This document shows, in pieces, positions 1-10,620 of a DNA stretch of 64,000 bases. The position numbers and the translations under genes are program-made. Source of the DNA: Nitzschia sp. pyKryTriq1 (lineage: Eukaryota > Bacillariophyta > Bacillariophyceae > Bacillariales > Bacillariaceae); assembly GCA_956465555.1 (NCBI GenBank), contig OY101120.1:1-64000 (forward strand), read 5' to 3'. The notes below the pieces were generated by a model. It saw only the letters and a list, made by a program, of their open reading frames with translations. It did no database searches and had not been told where the DNA came from. The first letter of the stretch is position 1. Each line of letters opens with the position of its first letter.

Positions 1-2
1 CC

Positions 3-815
3 ACGGGGCCAGTCAAGGATGAAGATGACTTTCCGGTTGGTTGGCATCCCCATCGTGGCTTTGATATTGCTAGCTATCTCAAGAGTGGGACTGGCCGACA
101 TGGAGATTCTTTGGGAAATCGCGAGACTTTTGAAACCCCTGGAATGCAATGGATGTCGGTGGGAAGTGGTGTTGAACACGCGGAAGGAGGGGCCAGCGAA
201 AAGGGTGTATTCGTTCAAGGTTTTCAAATATGGGTCAATGTTCCTGCCGCTCGTAAAATGGACGACCCTCGGTATGGTACTGTTCCGTCCAAGGATTTGC
301 CACTCGTACCAATTAGCGATACTGTCCAGGCTCGTGTGTTGGCAGGCGAGTTTCGAAACGGTGACACTATGATTCACGGTCCTTTTCAAACAGTTCAACC
401 AGTTCAAATGGTGGACCTGGAACTGGAACCCAATGGTTCTGTATCCTTTGATGTACAGTCTGGATTGGACACGGCAATGCTGTACGTCTACGAGGGGTCT
501 TTGGCCTCAGTTAACGATCAAGAAGCCACGGATGTACAAGCAGGGAGTATTATTTTGATGGATGCGACATCATCAGAACGAAGAGGTGTAGAACTTATAT
601 CTTCTGCGGATAACAAGGCGAGTGTCATGCTGTTTGCAGGCGAAAAGTTGAAGGCACCCATCGCTTGGCGTGGTCCCATTGTCATGAATACTGACGAACA
701 AATTCACGATACGTTCATGGAATTACGAATGGGCAATTTTCCACCCAAACGAGTTCCATGGGACTACAAACGAGCTGCCGCACGACCCATTCAAGAAGAA
801 GAGAAAGAGCTGTAG
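3..815 (+). CDS. Pirin family protein, 5' end missing
   Basis: The frame is open from the left edge, so the N-terminus lies outside the window; 270 residues are visible. It starts with the pirin signature: GWHPHRGFD at residues 14-22, then an ETFETPGMQWM stretch and GSGVEHAEGG, the metal-binding cupin motif of pirins. The C-terminal half (DTAMLYVYEGS, then MLFAGEKLKAPIAWRGPIVMN) matches the second cupin and the closing pirin motif. Pirins are Fe(II)-binding bicupins; some act as nuclear cofactors and some as quercetin 2,3-dioxygenases. Which role applies here cannot be told. The His ligands in HPHRG and the HAEGG glutamate are present, so metal binding is likely kept. The ATG at 111 is internal, because the conserved first cupin begins upstream of it. 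Confidence 0.9.
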   Translation, partial: TGPVKDEDDFPVGWHPHRGFDIASYLKSGTGRHGDSLGNRETFETPGMQWMSVGSGVEHAEGGASEKGVFVQGFQIWVNVPAARKMDDPRYGTVPSKDLPLVPISDTVQARVLAGEFRNGDTMIHGPFQTVQPVQMVDLELEPNGSVSFDVQSGLDTAMLYVYEGSLASVNDQEATDVQAGSIILMDATSSERRGVELISSADNKASVMLFAGEKLKAPIAWRGPIVMNTDEQIHDTFMELRMGNFPPKRVPWDYKRAAARPIQEEEKEL

Positions 816-896
816 GGTCGGTATCCCACGATTTTACTATACTATCCACACAGTATTTTGTATTTTAATGAAATCATTATTGTAATCGAGTGTTTT

Positions 897-1286
897 TTAG
901 TCCACCAGACCAAATGCTACAGCGCCGAATCCAAGGGCAAGATAAAGATGTAGATTTTGCGAAACTGCCTGGTTGAAGTCAATGACATATTCCTTGTAGG
1001 CCAACACGGCGGCTACGGTTGCCAGCGAGTGAAAGATTGTGCATGTCTGAACTGCTGGCGTCTTGAAAGTCTCTGGTTGACTGAGACCCAAATACCCAAC
1101 ATATGCCGCGGATAAGAGACCCGTAGCATGCCAACGCTTCCAAAGTTTATCTCGCCCGCCTGTTTTGAGAGCTTCGATGGCATCTGCGCTTGGGGGTGCA
1201 GTGCCACTTTGAAAAATCATACCGCCTGCAACACATTCGAGGAGCGTGTGGAAACCCAATAGATACGTACTGACAGAAGCGCCCAT
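897..1286 (-). CDS. Small four-helix membrane protein, unknown function
   Basis: A 129-residue protein starting MGASVSTYLLG. I chose the ATG at 1286 because it sits in a good context (ATCAACATGG) directly before the first hydrophobic stretch. The frame is open to 1550, but that extension is polar and has no recognisable domain. Four hydrophobic segments are visible: around residues 5-25, 55-72, 85-102 and 110-127. A charged loop (GGRDKLWKRWH) separates helix 1 from helix 2. The arrangement resembles small DUF-type integral membrane proteins of algae and oomycetes, but I do not recognise the family. It converges with the pirin gene, with about 80 bp between their stop codons. Confidence 0.6.
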   Translation of the reverse strand: MGASVSTYLLGFHTLLECVAGGMIFQSGTAPPSADAIEALKTGGRDKLWKRWHATGLLSAAYVGYLGLSQPETFKTPAVQTCTIFHSLATVAAVLAYKEYVIDFNQAVSQNLHLYLALGFGAVAFGLVD

Positions 1287-1896
1287 GTTGATAGAGTATT
1301 CCTTTATCCTGTGGTCCAAGGGAAGAATCAACAATGTTAATTCGATGGTATGGTGACTTGTGAACACCTTGTTGCTGGCTAATATCTTTTGTTTGTATCT
1401 TCCTGCGGTGACTGCTCCGCGAGATCTCCGATCAAGCGATTTATCGGCTGTTTCTCCTACTGTTTCTGCTATCCAAGATCCATAGTAGTAGGTATAGGAC
1501 CGCACATGGGTCCTCACAACGTGACGTTGACATAATCGACCATCTGTCATGGTGGTCTATCTGATTGTGAGTATCGCCACGGGTCTCGAGAGCGTCCGTC
1601 TGCGTACGTACTACGTACGTACTACGTACGTACTACGTACGTACCACTACTCGTATGCACCATACATATAAGGTACAACGGGAATATAATATACAATCAA
1701 CGCGCAATGAAACAAAAGCGAAAAAAAAGCATCAACAATCAACAAAATCAACAACGCATACAACGCCAACCCCATAACTCTTGCAGAAGATTCAACAACC
1801 ATATCACCATAGTAGGTTGCTGCACCAGTACTACTTGCCTGATAAGAAATATTGGCACGTGTACTAGTAGTAGTAGTAGTCTAATATTTTAATATC
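1287..1896. other. Spacer with 11-bp tandem repeat
   Basis: This 610-bp spacer lies between two divergent genes and so should hold both promoters. At 1602-1644 an 11-bp unit, ACTACGTACGT, is repeated about four times without change; each unit contains the self-complementary TACGTA. An A-rich tract follows at 1700-1760. A small frame at 1707-1892 is Asn/Gln/Ser-rich with no domain and is not called as a gene. Confidence 0.6.
1602..1644. repeat. (ACTACGTACGT)n minisatellite
   Basis: Four near-perfect copies of ACTACGTACGT in the divergent promoter region upstream of the hydroxyacid oxidase gene. Confidence 0.85.
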
Positions 1897-3441
1897 ATGT
1901 TACTCGATCCTCACAAACTGGGCGTTCACAAGGTGTTACGGCATGTTCTTCATCCCGCCATCAGGAACGCTTTGTTGGATCGGCCGTATCAAAATGCCGT
2001 CGCCAAGGCCGTCAATATTGCCGATTTGCGTCACATTGCCTCCAGACGAGCCCATAAAATGGTCTTTGATTATATGGACGGAGGTGCCGATGATGAAATT
2101 ACGTTACGGCGGAATTCCGATGCCTTTTCGGAATATGAACTCCATTTTGGAATCTTGCGAGGATTGAAACCCCCACTGGATTTGTCTACGACGCTATTCG
2201 GTCAACGAGTCCAACTTCCCTTTTTTACCTGTCCAACAGCCGGAAATCAAATGTTTCATTGTGAGGGAGAATTGGTCGTAGCTCAAACTGCCAAGGAGTA
2301 TGGTGCCCTGTATGCCCTATCCTCCCTTTCGACGGAAGGAATGGAACAAATCCAAAAAGCGCATGATGATGATGATGATGATGATGATGATGCCTCATCA
2401 TCTTCTGAACAACAACACTCATCATCATCATCAGTATTACCAAGAGTATTGCAATTGTACGTGTGGAAAGATCGGGAGATTGTCCGAGATGTATTGCAAC
2501 AGGCCAAGGAGAATGGATTTCAAGGCTTGGCCCTGACGGTGGACGTGTCTTGGATGGGAAATCGGGAACGAGATCCTCGGAATGGATTTACCGTACCACC
2601 CACCTATTCCCTTAAACAAATGATCGAAGCCTGTAAGAGTCCGGCTTGGACGATGGATTTTCTATCCAAAGAACCGTACAAATATGCTTGTTTCGCCAAG
2701 GATGTTCCGGCTACTTCCATGGCGGCGTTTATTGGGAGTCAACTATCGCCCGATTTTGATTGGAAGGATGCGGAATGGTTGTTGGGAGAATGGACGCATG
2801 GACCGACGGCTATCAAAGGAGTGGTCCGACCGGAGGATGCCCGACGGGCTCAAGAGATTGGCTTTTCGACGGTATGGGTGAGCAATCATGGGGGGCGTCA
2901 ATTGGAAACGTCTCCAGCTCCCATTAGCGTGTTGCCCTCGATTCGAGAAGCCGTTCCCGATATGGAAATCATTGTAGATGGTGGCATTCATCGGGGCACG
3001 GATATTGCCAAAGCATTGGCACTGGGGGCCGATGGAGTCGGCATCGGTAAGCAGCAAAATCATCAGTATCGGTGACAGTGACAATGTACCAGTACCTTGA
3101 ATTGAATTGAAGCGAAGCGCTAATCATTCGGCTTTCCTTTTGCTTATTGTTCTCTGATGGTAAAATACTTACATGATGCTTCAAAAAATTGATATATATC
3201 TTCTTCTGCTATAGGGAGAGCCTATCTATGGGGCCTTGCGGCGGGCGGTAGGAAGGGCGTTCAAAAGACCTTTGAGATTCTCAAGACGGAACTCGATCGG
3301 GCCATGGGATTGATGGGTGTCGGAACGATTCAAGCGCTGAAAGAGCAAGGACCAAGTCTGGTCCGTAGACGAGATCCAAGTGTTCGAGACTTTCCGAATC
3401 GAGCAGCGTCGGAACGAGGATATAGAGGCGGTGTTATATGA
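1897..3441 (+). CDS. FMN-dependent 2-hydroxyacid oxidase/dehydrogenase (L-lactate type)
   Basis: Exons 1897-3046 and 3215-3441 (458 residues). The intron 3047-3214 begins GTAAGC and ends CTATAG; splicing restores GVGIG-RAYLWGLAAGG, the conserved FMN phosphate-site segment, which is strong support. Family marks in order: the N-terminal DLRHIASRRAHKMVFDYMDG helix, TCPTAGNQMFHCEGE, LQLYVWKDRE, LALTVDVSWMGNRERD, IKGVVRPEDA with the FMN-binding Lys, VSNHGGRQLE with the catalytic His, and VDGGIHRGTDIAKALALGADG. These enzymes oxidise L-2-hydroxyacids (lactate, glycolate) to 2-oxoacids using FMN. The substrate cannot be fixed from sequence. Odd: residues about 151-178 are a poly-Asp/poly-Ser insert, encoded by a GAT microsatellite, sitting before LQLYVWKDRE. 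No clear organelle presequence is visible. Confidence 0.93.
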
Positions 3442-3739
3442 TGATTACTTTTTGTGGTCGTCGTCCCTACCTACAGTACGAACGAAGATGATAGTACAAG
3501 AGTACACGTACAGTGCTGCACTGCACTGCTGTCTATTGCTACAGTACGAACGAAGATGATAGAAGAGTACATGCACAGTACTCAGTACTGCACTGCTGTC
3601 TATTGCTCAAAAGTTTTTAACGTTACGTACAAATCTTCTGGCTATATTGGATGGAGTCAGTCAGTCAGTCAGTCATGGAGTTGACTCGTCGTCGTCGTCG
3701 AAAAGTAGGTTGCAGTGGCAGTTGCACTTTTTGCATCCT
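3442..3739. other. Convergent spacer with tandem duplication
   Basis: Short spacer between two converging genes. It holds a 68-bp tandem duplication (3473-3607) and a GTCA run near 3656-3675. No gene is seen. Confidence 0.6.
3473..3607. repeat. 68-bp tandem duplication
   Basis: Two copies starting ACAGTACGAACGAAGATGAT at 3473 and 3541, both ending with GCTGTCTATTGCT, differing by small indels. Confidence 0.85.
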
Positions 3740-5836
3740 TCAAGTTTCTCGATCGATCCATTCTGTGATGGGAACTCCTTCCCATAATTCTCGGGTATAA
3801 CAAATTTTGGTGGCCGCTTGACGTTCTGCCGCGGAAAGCTCCCCCCATGTGCGGCGGCCACTATTGGCAGCACCTGATCGCGGGAAAAAGTACTCAAATC
3901 GTTCACTGGTCGCCCAATTATCTTCTTTCCAGCCCAAGGTCGCCATGGCTGTTAAAATGTCTCTCCCACCAATCTGTACCGAGTTATCTTCTTCCCCACC
4001 AGTCCCATCGCCTTGACGATTGGTGTCGGTGGAATTATTACTAGTAGTAGTATTATCAAAATCAAAGACAATCTCAATCGACGCGACCAGAGTCAGTTCC
4101 TCCCACGTAAAGTTTTGGTAGTGATTGATCCAACAATCCCATGTCGCTGCTTCGAATCCTAATTGGGCAATGGAAGAAATGATCCCCAAACTTCGTGCGG
4201 TCAGTTGAATGGTAGTAAAGGATTGGCCTTCCCAGAATACATCGTTCCAGCCATAGTTATTGGCCGTACCCGGAAGATTCCAGCTCTGCTCGGTGTAGTC
4301 TAAAAAGTTGGCTGCCACTCGTTGTTGGTTACGAGGCACATCATCCCAAGGTATGAACCGAAAGGATGGATAGGTAGGTAACACCATAGGAAGCGTGGAG
4401 GCTGTCGCATTGGTGGAGATGTAACCAACCACCGGGCGTTCCGTGGTGCTGCTGAGCGACTCAACGGAGGGTGTACTTGTCGCTGGTGTATCATCAGTGG
4501 CTGGCCAGAGGGTGGGGAGGACAGCAGCTGATGCGACTGGCGCTTCAACGGGAGAAGGAGATGTAGCAGGAGCGAATGTTGGGAAAGTCGGTGTGGCAAC
4601 ATCATTCGGAGGTGTTGGTGGAGTCGTCTGGGCGGCGTTGGTGGATTCCGTCGTCCCTCCTCCTGCTTCGTTGTTTTGTTGTTGCACAACATTATTGTTC
4701 GCCTGGTTTTTGCGAGAAACAAAGGCAACGCTGATACCTGAAATCGTTCCCAGTATACATGCCACCAGCATTACCATGAAGAAAGTGGATTTGCTGCGAG
4801 AGCGCTGTTTCAACGACTGGCCGAGTGGACGAGGGGCATCTTCGTCGGGAAATTCTTGAACGGAACTCGTCACGGACATGTTAGATAACAAACGCTGATC
4901 CGACTTTTCCGCCCGTTGTTTGGCAGATTCCGTCCTTCTGGGGCCTTTTTTGGGCCCCGACATGCTTCGAGAGCCAGACGACCGTTCTCTCGTCTGCAGG
5001 AATAAGGGTGGTGGTGGTGGAAGTTGAGCTTTGAACATCTTCTTCTTTGGCTTTATGCCCTCCTGCTGCTGCTGCTGCTGTGCCGTGACGACAGCAGAAG
5101 TAGCAGTAGCATCTGGCACATCATCAAAAGTGGCATGGAACGAATGATCGTTATTGTCTTCGACGGTGAGCGATCCAGTATGCATGGTGGTGGAGGAAGG
5201 CCCTTTTCGTCGGGGCGACTCTGGTTCAAAGACGATTTCTTGTTCTGATCCTGCACCGAAATTCATCGGCACACATCGCCCCAAGCTCCGAAACCAATCG
5301 TCCAATCGAAAAGACATACTCGTATTGTGATCTTCAAATCCTTGTTTCTCCTCCTCCCCGCCCTCCTCGTCTTGCTGGTCATCATCATGATGATTAATAT
5401 TATGATTAGTGGCATCATGATTGGAGGTGCTTGAACTCAAGCTGGCCAAGGAAGGAAACGCTGGAGCCACGACATTGTGAAACCGTTGAGGCAAACTGCT
5501 CCCCAGCACCGGCGGATGAAGATGCTCTACGAACAGCGACGTGTCCATAGTATTGCTACCCAGTGAGGATTGATCGGCCGCATAATCGTCTTCGGGAGCT
5601 TCCAAGTCCGCGTCGTCGTCATCGTCGTCCGCGGGTTCCTCCTCAAACGTTCGACTTGCGGTAGACGAAGATGCCGATGTTTCGTCCATCCTCCTACCAA
5701 TCATCACGGTGCGTTTCGTGCTGTCCATCAGATACCTACTACTAGTTGTAGTAGGTCTACTATGGTCTTTCTTTTCTGTGGGTGGGGATGATCGACGGTC
5801 CGTTTTGGGGGACGATGGCATTATTATTTGTCGCAT
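3740..5836 (-). CDS. Large Ser/Thr/Pro-rich single-pass membrane protein with W-rich lumenal domain
   Basis: A 698-residue protein. Residues 1-340 are disordered and acidic (Ser, Asp, Glu, His and Gln runs) with basic patches just before the membrane. One hydrophobic segment, STFFMVMLVACILGTISG, near residues 350-375, suggests a type II membrane protein with the long N-terminus in the cytosol. A Thr/Pro/Ala-rich stalk follows (about 385-475). The C-terminal domain holds spaced W/LG/AA motifs (FIPWDDVPRNQQRVAANFL, YTEQSWN, LGFEAATWDCWINHYQNFTWEEL, ATLGWKEDNW, RRTWGELSAAERQAATKI, YTRELWE). This W-L-x-R-x-AA-x-LG-x-W pattern recurs in many large diatom proteins of unknown function. Potential N-glycosylation sites (NFT, NTT, NNS) lie on the proposed lumenal side. 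The role is unknown. Confidence 0.75.
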   Translation of the reverse strand: MRQIIMPSSPKTDRRSSPPTEKKDHSRPTTTSSRYLMDSTKRTVMIGRRMDETSASSSTASRTFEEEPADDDDDDADLEAPEDDYAADQSSLGSNTMDTSLFVEHLHPPVLGSSLPQRFHNVVAPAFPSLASLSSSTSNHDATNHNINHHDDDQQDEEGGEEEKQGFEDHNTSMSFRLDDWFRSLGRCVPMNFGAGSEQEIVFEPESPRRKGPSSTTMHTGSLTVEDNNDHSFHATFDDVPDATATSAVVTAQQQQQQEGIKPKKKMFKAQLPPPPPLFLQTRERSSGSRSMSGPKKGPRRTESAKQRAEKSDQRLLSNMSVTSSVQEFPDEDAPRPLGQSLKQRSRSKSTFFMVMLVACILGTISGISVAFVSRKNQANNNVVQQQNNEAGGGTTESTNAAQTTPPTPPNDVATPTFPTFAPATSPSPVEAPVASAAVLPTLWPATDDTPATSTPSVESLSSTTERPVVGYISTNATASTLPMVLPTYPSFRFIPWDDVPRNQQRVAANFLDYTEQSWNLPGTANNYGWNDVFWEGQSFTTIQLTARSLGIISSIAQLGFEAATWDCWINHYQNFTWEELTLVASIEIVFDFDNTTTSNNSTDTNRQGDGTGGEEDNSVQIGGRDILTAMATLGWKEDNWATSERFEYFFPRSGAANSGRRTWGELSAAERQAATKICYTRELWEGVPITEWIDRET

Positions 5837-6673
5837 TTGTTATTTGTTTGTGTGTTGTTTGTGTTGTAAACTACGAAAAGGTAGAGGTGCAATGGCATCT
5901 ACGCTCTACTACTAGTAGAGTGGCTAGTAGTAGTACAGGCAGCAGTAGAAGAGACCTATACCAATCACCTGCTGGAGATTTTGTGATATCCCATCCCTTT
6001 ATTTTGTTTTAGCGACGACGCATGCTGCTCAGCTTTTGATCGGTTTTGTTTCCCGTCGGTTGCGCGCCTTATTTTGAATGTGTATGATGTTCTGCCGATT
6101 CCCATCTCCTTATTTCGCGCCAACATTTAGAGGTGTCATTTAACGCAAGGGGGAATTGAGCGACTCATTTGTGTGTGTCACATCTTCTCATCCAACACAT
6201 GAGTCCAACTGACAGGGCATATTATTTACAGTGTGTACTCTGGGGATCTCTGGGGAGAATTGCGTGGTTTGAAATTCTAAAATGAAATGATGTTTCTTCT
6301 CCGACGACTTCTTCGTCGACGAAGATGAGAGGAGTACATAGGCCTATTAAGAATCGCCCCGGCAAAATTTTTTTGCCAGTTTTGCCACTCCGGCAAAATT
6401 TTGAGGCCAATAATACTACTTATTTAACATCAAAACAGCATGCGAGAGGCCAGTATTCTTACTTATTAAACCTCTATGAGCGAAGTACAGACCTGAATAA
6501 TCTTTTCAGCGCCAACCAGCAACGTTGATGAGGCATATGTGATTCATTGGAGACACGTGGCGACTCGGATTTCCCAATGTGGCGGGCGTGCTTCGAGCCA
6601 TCTTTGGGGGACAACCGAAACTTCAATCCAATCCCAGAAAAGGAGAACCAGCGACGATGACACAACAATAAAA
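5837..6673. other. Spacer left of the Crypton
   Basis: No gene is supported. At 6356-6404 there are two copies of a CGGCAAAATTTT motif flanking TTTTGCC runs, giving a local inverted structure. This may lie near the left end of the Crypton, but no boundary could be fixed. A similar CCCGGCAAAAAG motif occurs right of the element, near 9873. Confidence 0.4.
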
Positions 6674-9203
6674 ATGACGAGTCGCCAACTAGCCTTTTCA
6701 TCACCAGGGAGTAGAGGTAGTAGTGCCGGTATGTACTCTCCATCTCCACTAGCCTCTCCACAAGGTACCAGTACTGTAGCTAGTCCCGCTGCTGAAATGC
6801 CTCCCCATCCACTAGTAATAGAACAACAAGTTCGTCTGCAAGAAATTGCACATGTTGTGACGGAGCAGACCTTGCCTGGTTCTACTAAAGAAATCTACAA
6901 AAGAGTTTGCAAGGAGTGGCAGGCTTATTGTGATCACACACAGCCAGAAAATATTGCCTTTCCCACTAGTTTGACGAAAGAAAAAGTATATTCTTTTATG
7001 TTTTACCAAGTCTTTCGTTCAAAAAAGACTCGCCTGCAGCCCAATTTTGACCCAGTTGACTACGACCGTGTGCTCCAGGAGTATTTAGTGCACTACCGTG
7101 CAGCAGCTGCTGACTCTACTGGGGCTACTCCTATCCCCCAGCCAGAGAATGGCCTTGGTAAAAGTGCTGTACAACAGTACCAGGCCTTTATCAAACGCAT
7201 ACACCACGAGCATGTAGCCAAGGATTGGACAAATTTGCCTTGGGAAATGATCTGGACCTTGGATACGAGGAAATTGGTGAAACAGGTTGAAAAGCGCAAG
7301 GCCAGGCAGGATAGGGAGAACTGCGCGGAAAAGGTAAATAAAGAGTTCGCCCCTTATCAGGCAGTAGAGAAATTTGACAGCGTTGAGAACGAACTGTGGC
7401 GACGAGCCATGGAACGTGCAAGGGGGGCTGCTGGTTGGCTTCGAAATCGCTTTGTTTTTCTCTTTACTACTGCTGGTATTTTGCGCGCGGAATCACTGTA
7501 CAAAGCGGAACTCAGTGATTTCATGGGTCTCACCGTGAAGAAGCAGGAAGATGTGCATCCCTTATTCCTCATGATTACGCAAATTCCCGAAGGTGAGGCT
7601 GGCGATGCTCGATCACGGCATATATAATGTATCTTCATCACTTAACACTTTTTTTTATTTAGGGAAAACCAACCACGGTCGAATCCTCTATGGGCGCGCT
7701 ACTCGTCACAAAAATGTGCTGTTGTGTCCAGTAGGTGCACTTGCCCTCTACTTGAGCTACAGATTCCAGGTCACTCAAGAATTTTTACATGATGTGGATT
7801 GGACGAAGAATGAAACTTGGTTTTACGTCAAGCTCCTTGTAGATCCCTTGGCCGGTCCGAATGGTAACTTTTCAGTGCCAATGAAGACAGATGCGTATGG
7901 TAAAGCGATGAAAAAAGTGCAGCAGGAGTTACACATGATTGTCAGCCATCTGGCACATCTTGGGCGCACTCTCGGCGCGAAAATTCTTGAAATGCTGGAA
8001 GTCGAGAGTGATGAAATTCGTAGGCTCGGAAATTGGAACCCAAGCATTCAAGATGCATCATACTCTACGAAACTCCCGATGAAACCCATCCGCCGGCTGG
8101 CAGGCTTTGCTACTGGGAATGGTTTGCACTACAACAAGCGAACAGTTGTGCAGCCATCACAAGAACTTCAACAAATGACCCCGATTGGAAAATGGGTCTT
8201 CAGTGGCCTCCAGCAGGTGTACGAAGCCAACACGCAAGGAGCAGGCAAGTATACGGCTCAAAATTTTCTAGAATTTATGAAGGAGATAAACATTGTCTTT
8301 CTACAAGACATGGCGGTGATTGCCAATGAGCATCCTGCTCGACTGCAGGGAGCTACTAGTGCTACTAGTGGACAGCATGTACTGCTGCAGTATATTCCCT
8401 GCTTGCGGTCGGACGAATTCAAGGTAAGCTTTTTGGTTTGTTCTATTTTGTTCTTTTGACAGGTCGCTGTCTCACTATGCTACTTTATTATTTATAAGTC
8501 CTTCTGCTCTACTATGGGTTCAGAGGTGCAGGAGTCGTCCCCCCTGGACTCGTCACTGGAGACTGTTCTTCCGGGGGTGCACGACAGGCTGGAGGCTACG
8601 AGGAACGAAGTTTCTGAAATAAAAACAACGGTAAAAGAGGGCAATGCGGAAGTGATGGACTACACCCTCCATCACTTCCAATTGCTCTACCAACGACTCG
8701 GCATGGGATTATTAGAGATGGGCAAGGCAGTACTGGGTCAGGAGGACGAAAATTCTCGTCCAGTAGTGACGACAACAGCAGCAGCACCGCCACCAAACAC
8801 AACAACATACAATAACAACAATGAGCCACCAAAGGTCGAACTTTTGGTTGAATATGGCAGCCTACACGCCATCTACAATCAATGGTACGGCCTATGCGAA
8901 TTTAGCAACAGTTTCCCTGGTGGAATAGCTGGGATGGAGGTTAAATATGGGAAAAATTGGAGGAGCAAGTGGGAGCAAAGAAAAAAGAAGAAATTTTCGA
9001 GGTGCCAGAGGATCGTCGGGGCTATGGAACGAGTTTTGGCCCAAGATTCGGCGTATAGCTCAATTGAGGGTCTCTTGAGCGAATGGAACGAAAAGTTTGT
9101 TGGGGTTTGTAGGAGTAAAGTCTCCAATTTTGAGGTTTGGCTCAAAGAGCAAGGGTTCATGGAAACACAAAAAGCAAGAGGAAAATTCGCAGCCATTTCG
9201 TAA
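6674..9203 (+). mobile_element. Crypton-type DNA transposon (coding core)
   Basis: The span covers the whole recombinase gene. A tyrosine recombinase followed by a GCR1_C DNA-binding domain is the defining gene content of Cryptons, which move through a circular DNA intermediate and lack terminal inverted repeats and transposase. The true ends are not resolved; the flanks 6330-6420 and 9600-9900 are candidates. The element could be active or domesticated. Confidence 0.75.
6674..9203 (+). CDS. Crypton tyrosine recombinase with C-terminal GCR1_C domain
   Basis: Exons 6674-7592, 7663-8423 and 8532-9203 give 783 residues with closed phases. The introns are 70 bp (GTGAGG...TTTAG) and 108 bp (GTAAGC...TGCAG). 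An in-frame ATG at 6539 would add 45 residues; the ATG at 6674 (AAAAATGA) is preferred. An N-terminal SAM-like DNA-binding region (about 65-200) is followed by the catalytic domain. All residues expected of a tyrosine recombinase are visible: R271 in ILRAES, H405 and R408 in HLGR, W431 in GNW, and Y440 in ASYST. After a Thr/Pro/Asn linker, residues about 660-735 carry a GCR1_C-like motif (IYNQWYG, MEVKYGKNWRSKW, RCQRIV), the family that includes yeast Gcr1 and Crypton C-termini. It should cut and rejoin DNA in the nucleus. Neither intron uses the GTACGT donor common in the host genes. Confidence 0.85.
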
Positions 9204-10490
9204 TGGTTGCGAATTTCCAGATGAGACCAATTACAATTAGTTAAAGCGTATCTTACGCTATCTATAGATGCTATTATATTTACAGTAATACAAGTATTCG
9301 TAGAGAAAAGTGGCGACAAGCACCATTTTCATGGTCAAAAAGAAAAATTCGTTGCGACGAAGCGACGATCGGCATTGCTCGAATCTCGAGCCTAAGTCGA
9401 AGCGCCTCTACAATTTACTACTTGGGAATCTTCCCCCAAGGTCGGCCGCGGATTCCCCCAAAGTAGGGATGTGTGTTTTTCGATCCAACTTGGAGCAAAA
9501 AGTGCCCGTACATCTACGTAGAAATGTACCAGGAAACACACTCCAAATTGCTACACGAAATGTCCGTACAATCGTACCAGAGCTAAACTTTTAGAGGGTC
9601 GAATTGCTTTCTTTTCTTTCTACGGCCTCTGACGTGACCCCTGGTACAGAATTCAAAAAGGCGGAAACCACAGAACATGCCAGAAATTATTTAAGGGAAA
9701 ATAGATTATTCATTTAAGGCAAAGTACAGTCCACTACTTTTCGATGCACAGTCTACTGGATTTAGGGGTCAATAACCGCCAGAAGCAGCCGTTACCGTCT
9801 CACTTAGGGACAACTGCAGTTTCGTCTGGCCATCCACCGCGTAAGAGCAATGGGAAACGGGCCTTATTTGCCGCCCGGCAAAAAGAAGGGCCTGAGGCTA
9901 AATAGGGCACGTGGCGCGCCGTAGGCTCCCGTTCAACCAGTACCAGCGCAAATTTTAATATCTTTCCAAGTTGTCAGATTTCAATTTCCATCTATCTGTT
10001 CTTCTCAAAGTCGCATCGCATCGGCCATAGAAGGTCCAGCACGAGATAGCAGCATCTTCCTCGCGCCGATAATATTACAATGAAGGGACTTCGCTTACAT
10101 TCTTGAAGCACATTGTGCCGAGCATGAATCTTCTTTTCGAAACTGTACACATATGGAAGACCCAGTTTTCTATTTTAAGTCGTCGTCGTCGTCGTCGTGA
10201 TTGATTCAGCCAACGGTCCACGAGATGGTTCTTTTCTTCACAATGATGATGAAACGCATCATCCGCCCGATGGCTCTTGTATTGTTGACGCACAACATCA
10301 TCCTCTCTAGTAGGAGTATGAAAGTGGCGGACATGTGCACGTGGAACCGGCGTTTCCATCTACTGTTCTTTGAAAGGCCGTCGTACCATCATCGACCAAA
10401 GTACTCCGGTCCACCAGGAGCTGCTGGTTGTCCATTCGGGGCATAACAAGAAGACCCTTGATACTTTTGTGTGGAGATGCCGCTGCTGCT

Positions 10491-10620
10491 GCTGCTGCTG
10501 CTTCTTGATCCACCATGATGACAGAATCAAAATTGCGGCTGGATGTTGCTACTTCTGCTGCTGCTGCTTCTTGATCCACCATGATGACAGAATCAAAATT
10601 GCGGCTGGATGTTGCTACTT
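10491..10620. repeat. 66-bp tandem duplication
   Basis: Two copies with a 66-bp period, each containing CTTCTTGATCCACCATGATG and ending in TGGATGTTGCTACTT, joined by a GCT run. The period is a multiple of three, so the minus strand encodes a 22-residue repeat. Confidence 0.9.

Noticed and set aside
1602-1644. CRISPR-like array
   Set aside because: Contiguous short repeats with no spacers, in a eukaryotic genome; the same holds for the GCAAT arrays near 60 kb.
9310-9594. Small plus-strand frame right of the Crypton
   Set aside because: No domain and no splice signals linking it to the recombinase, whose reading frame already ends at 9203 after the GCR1_C domain.
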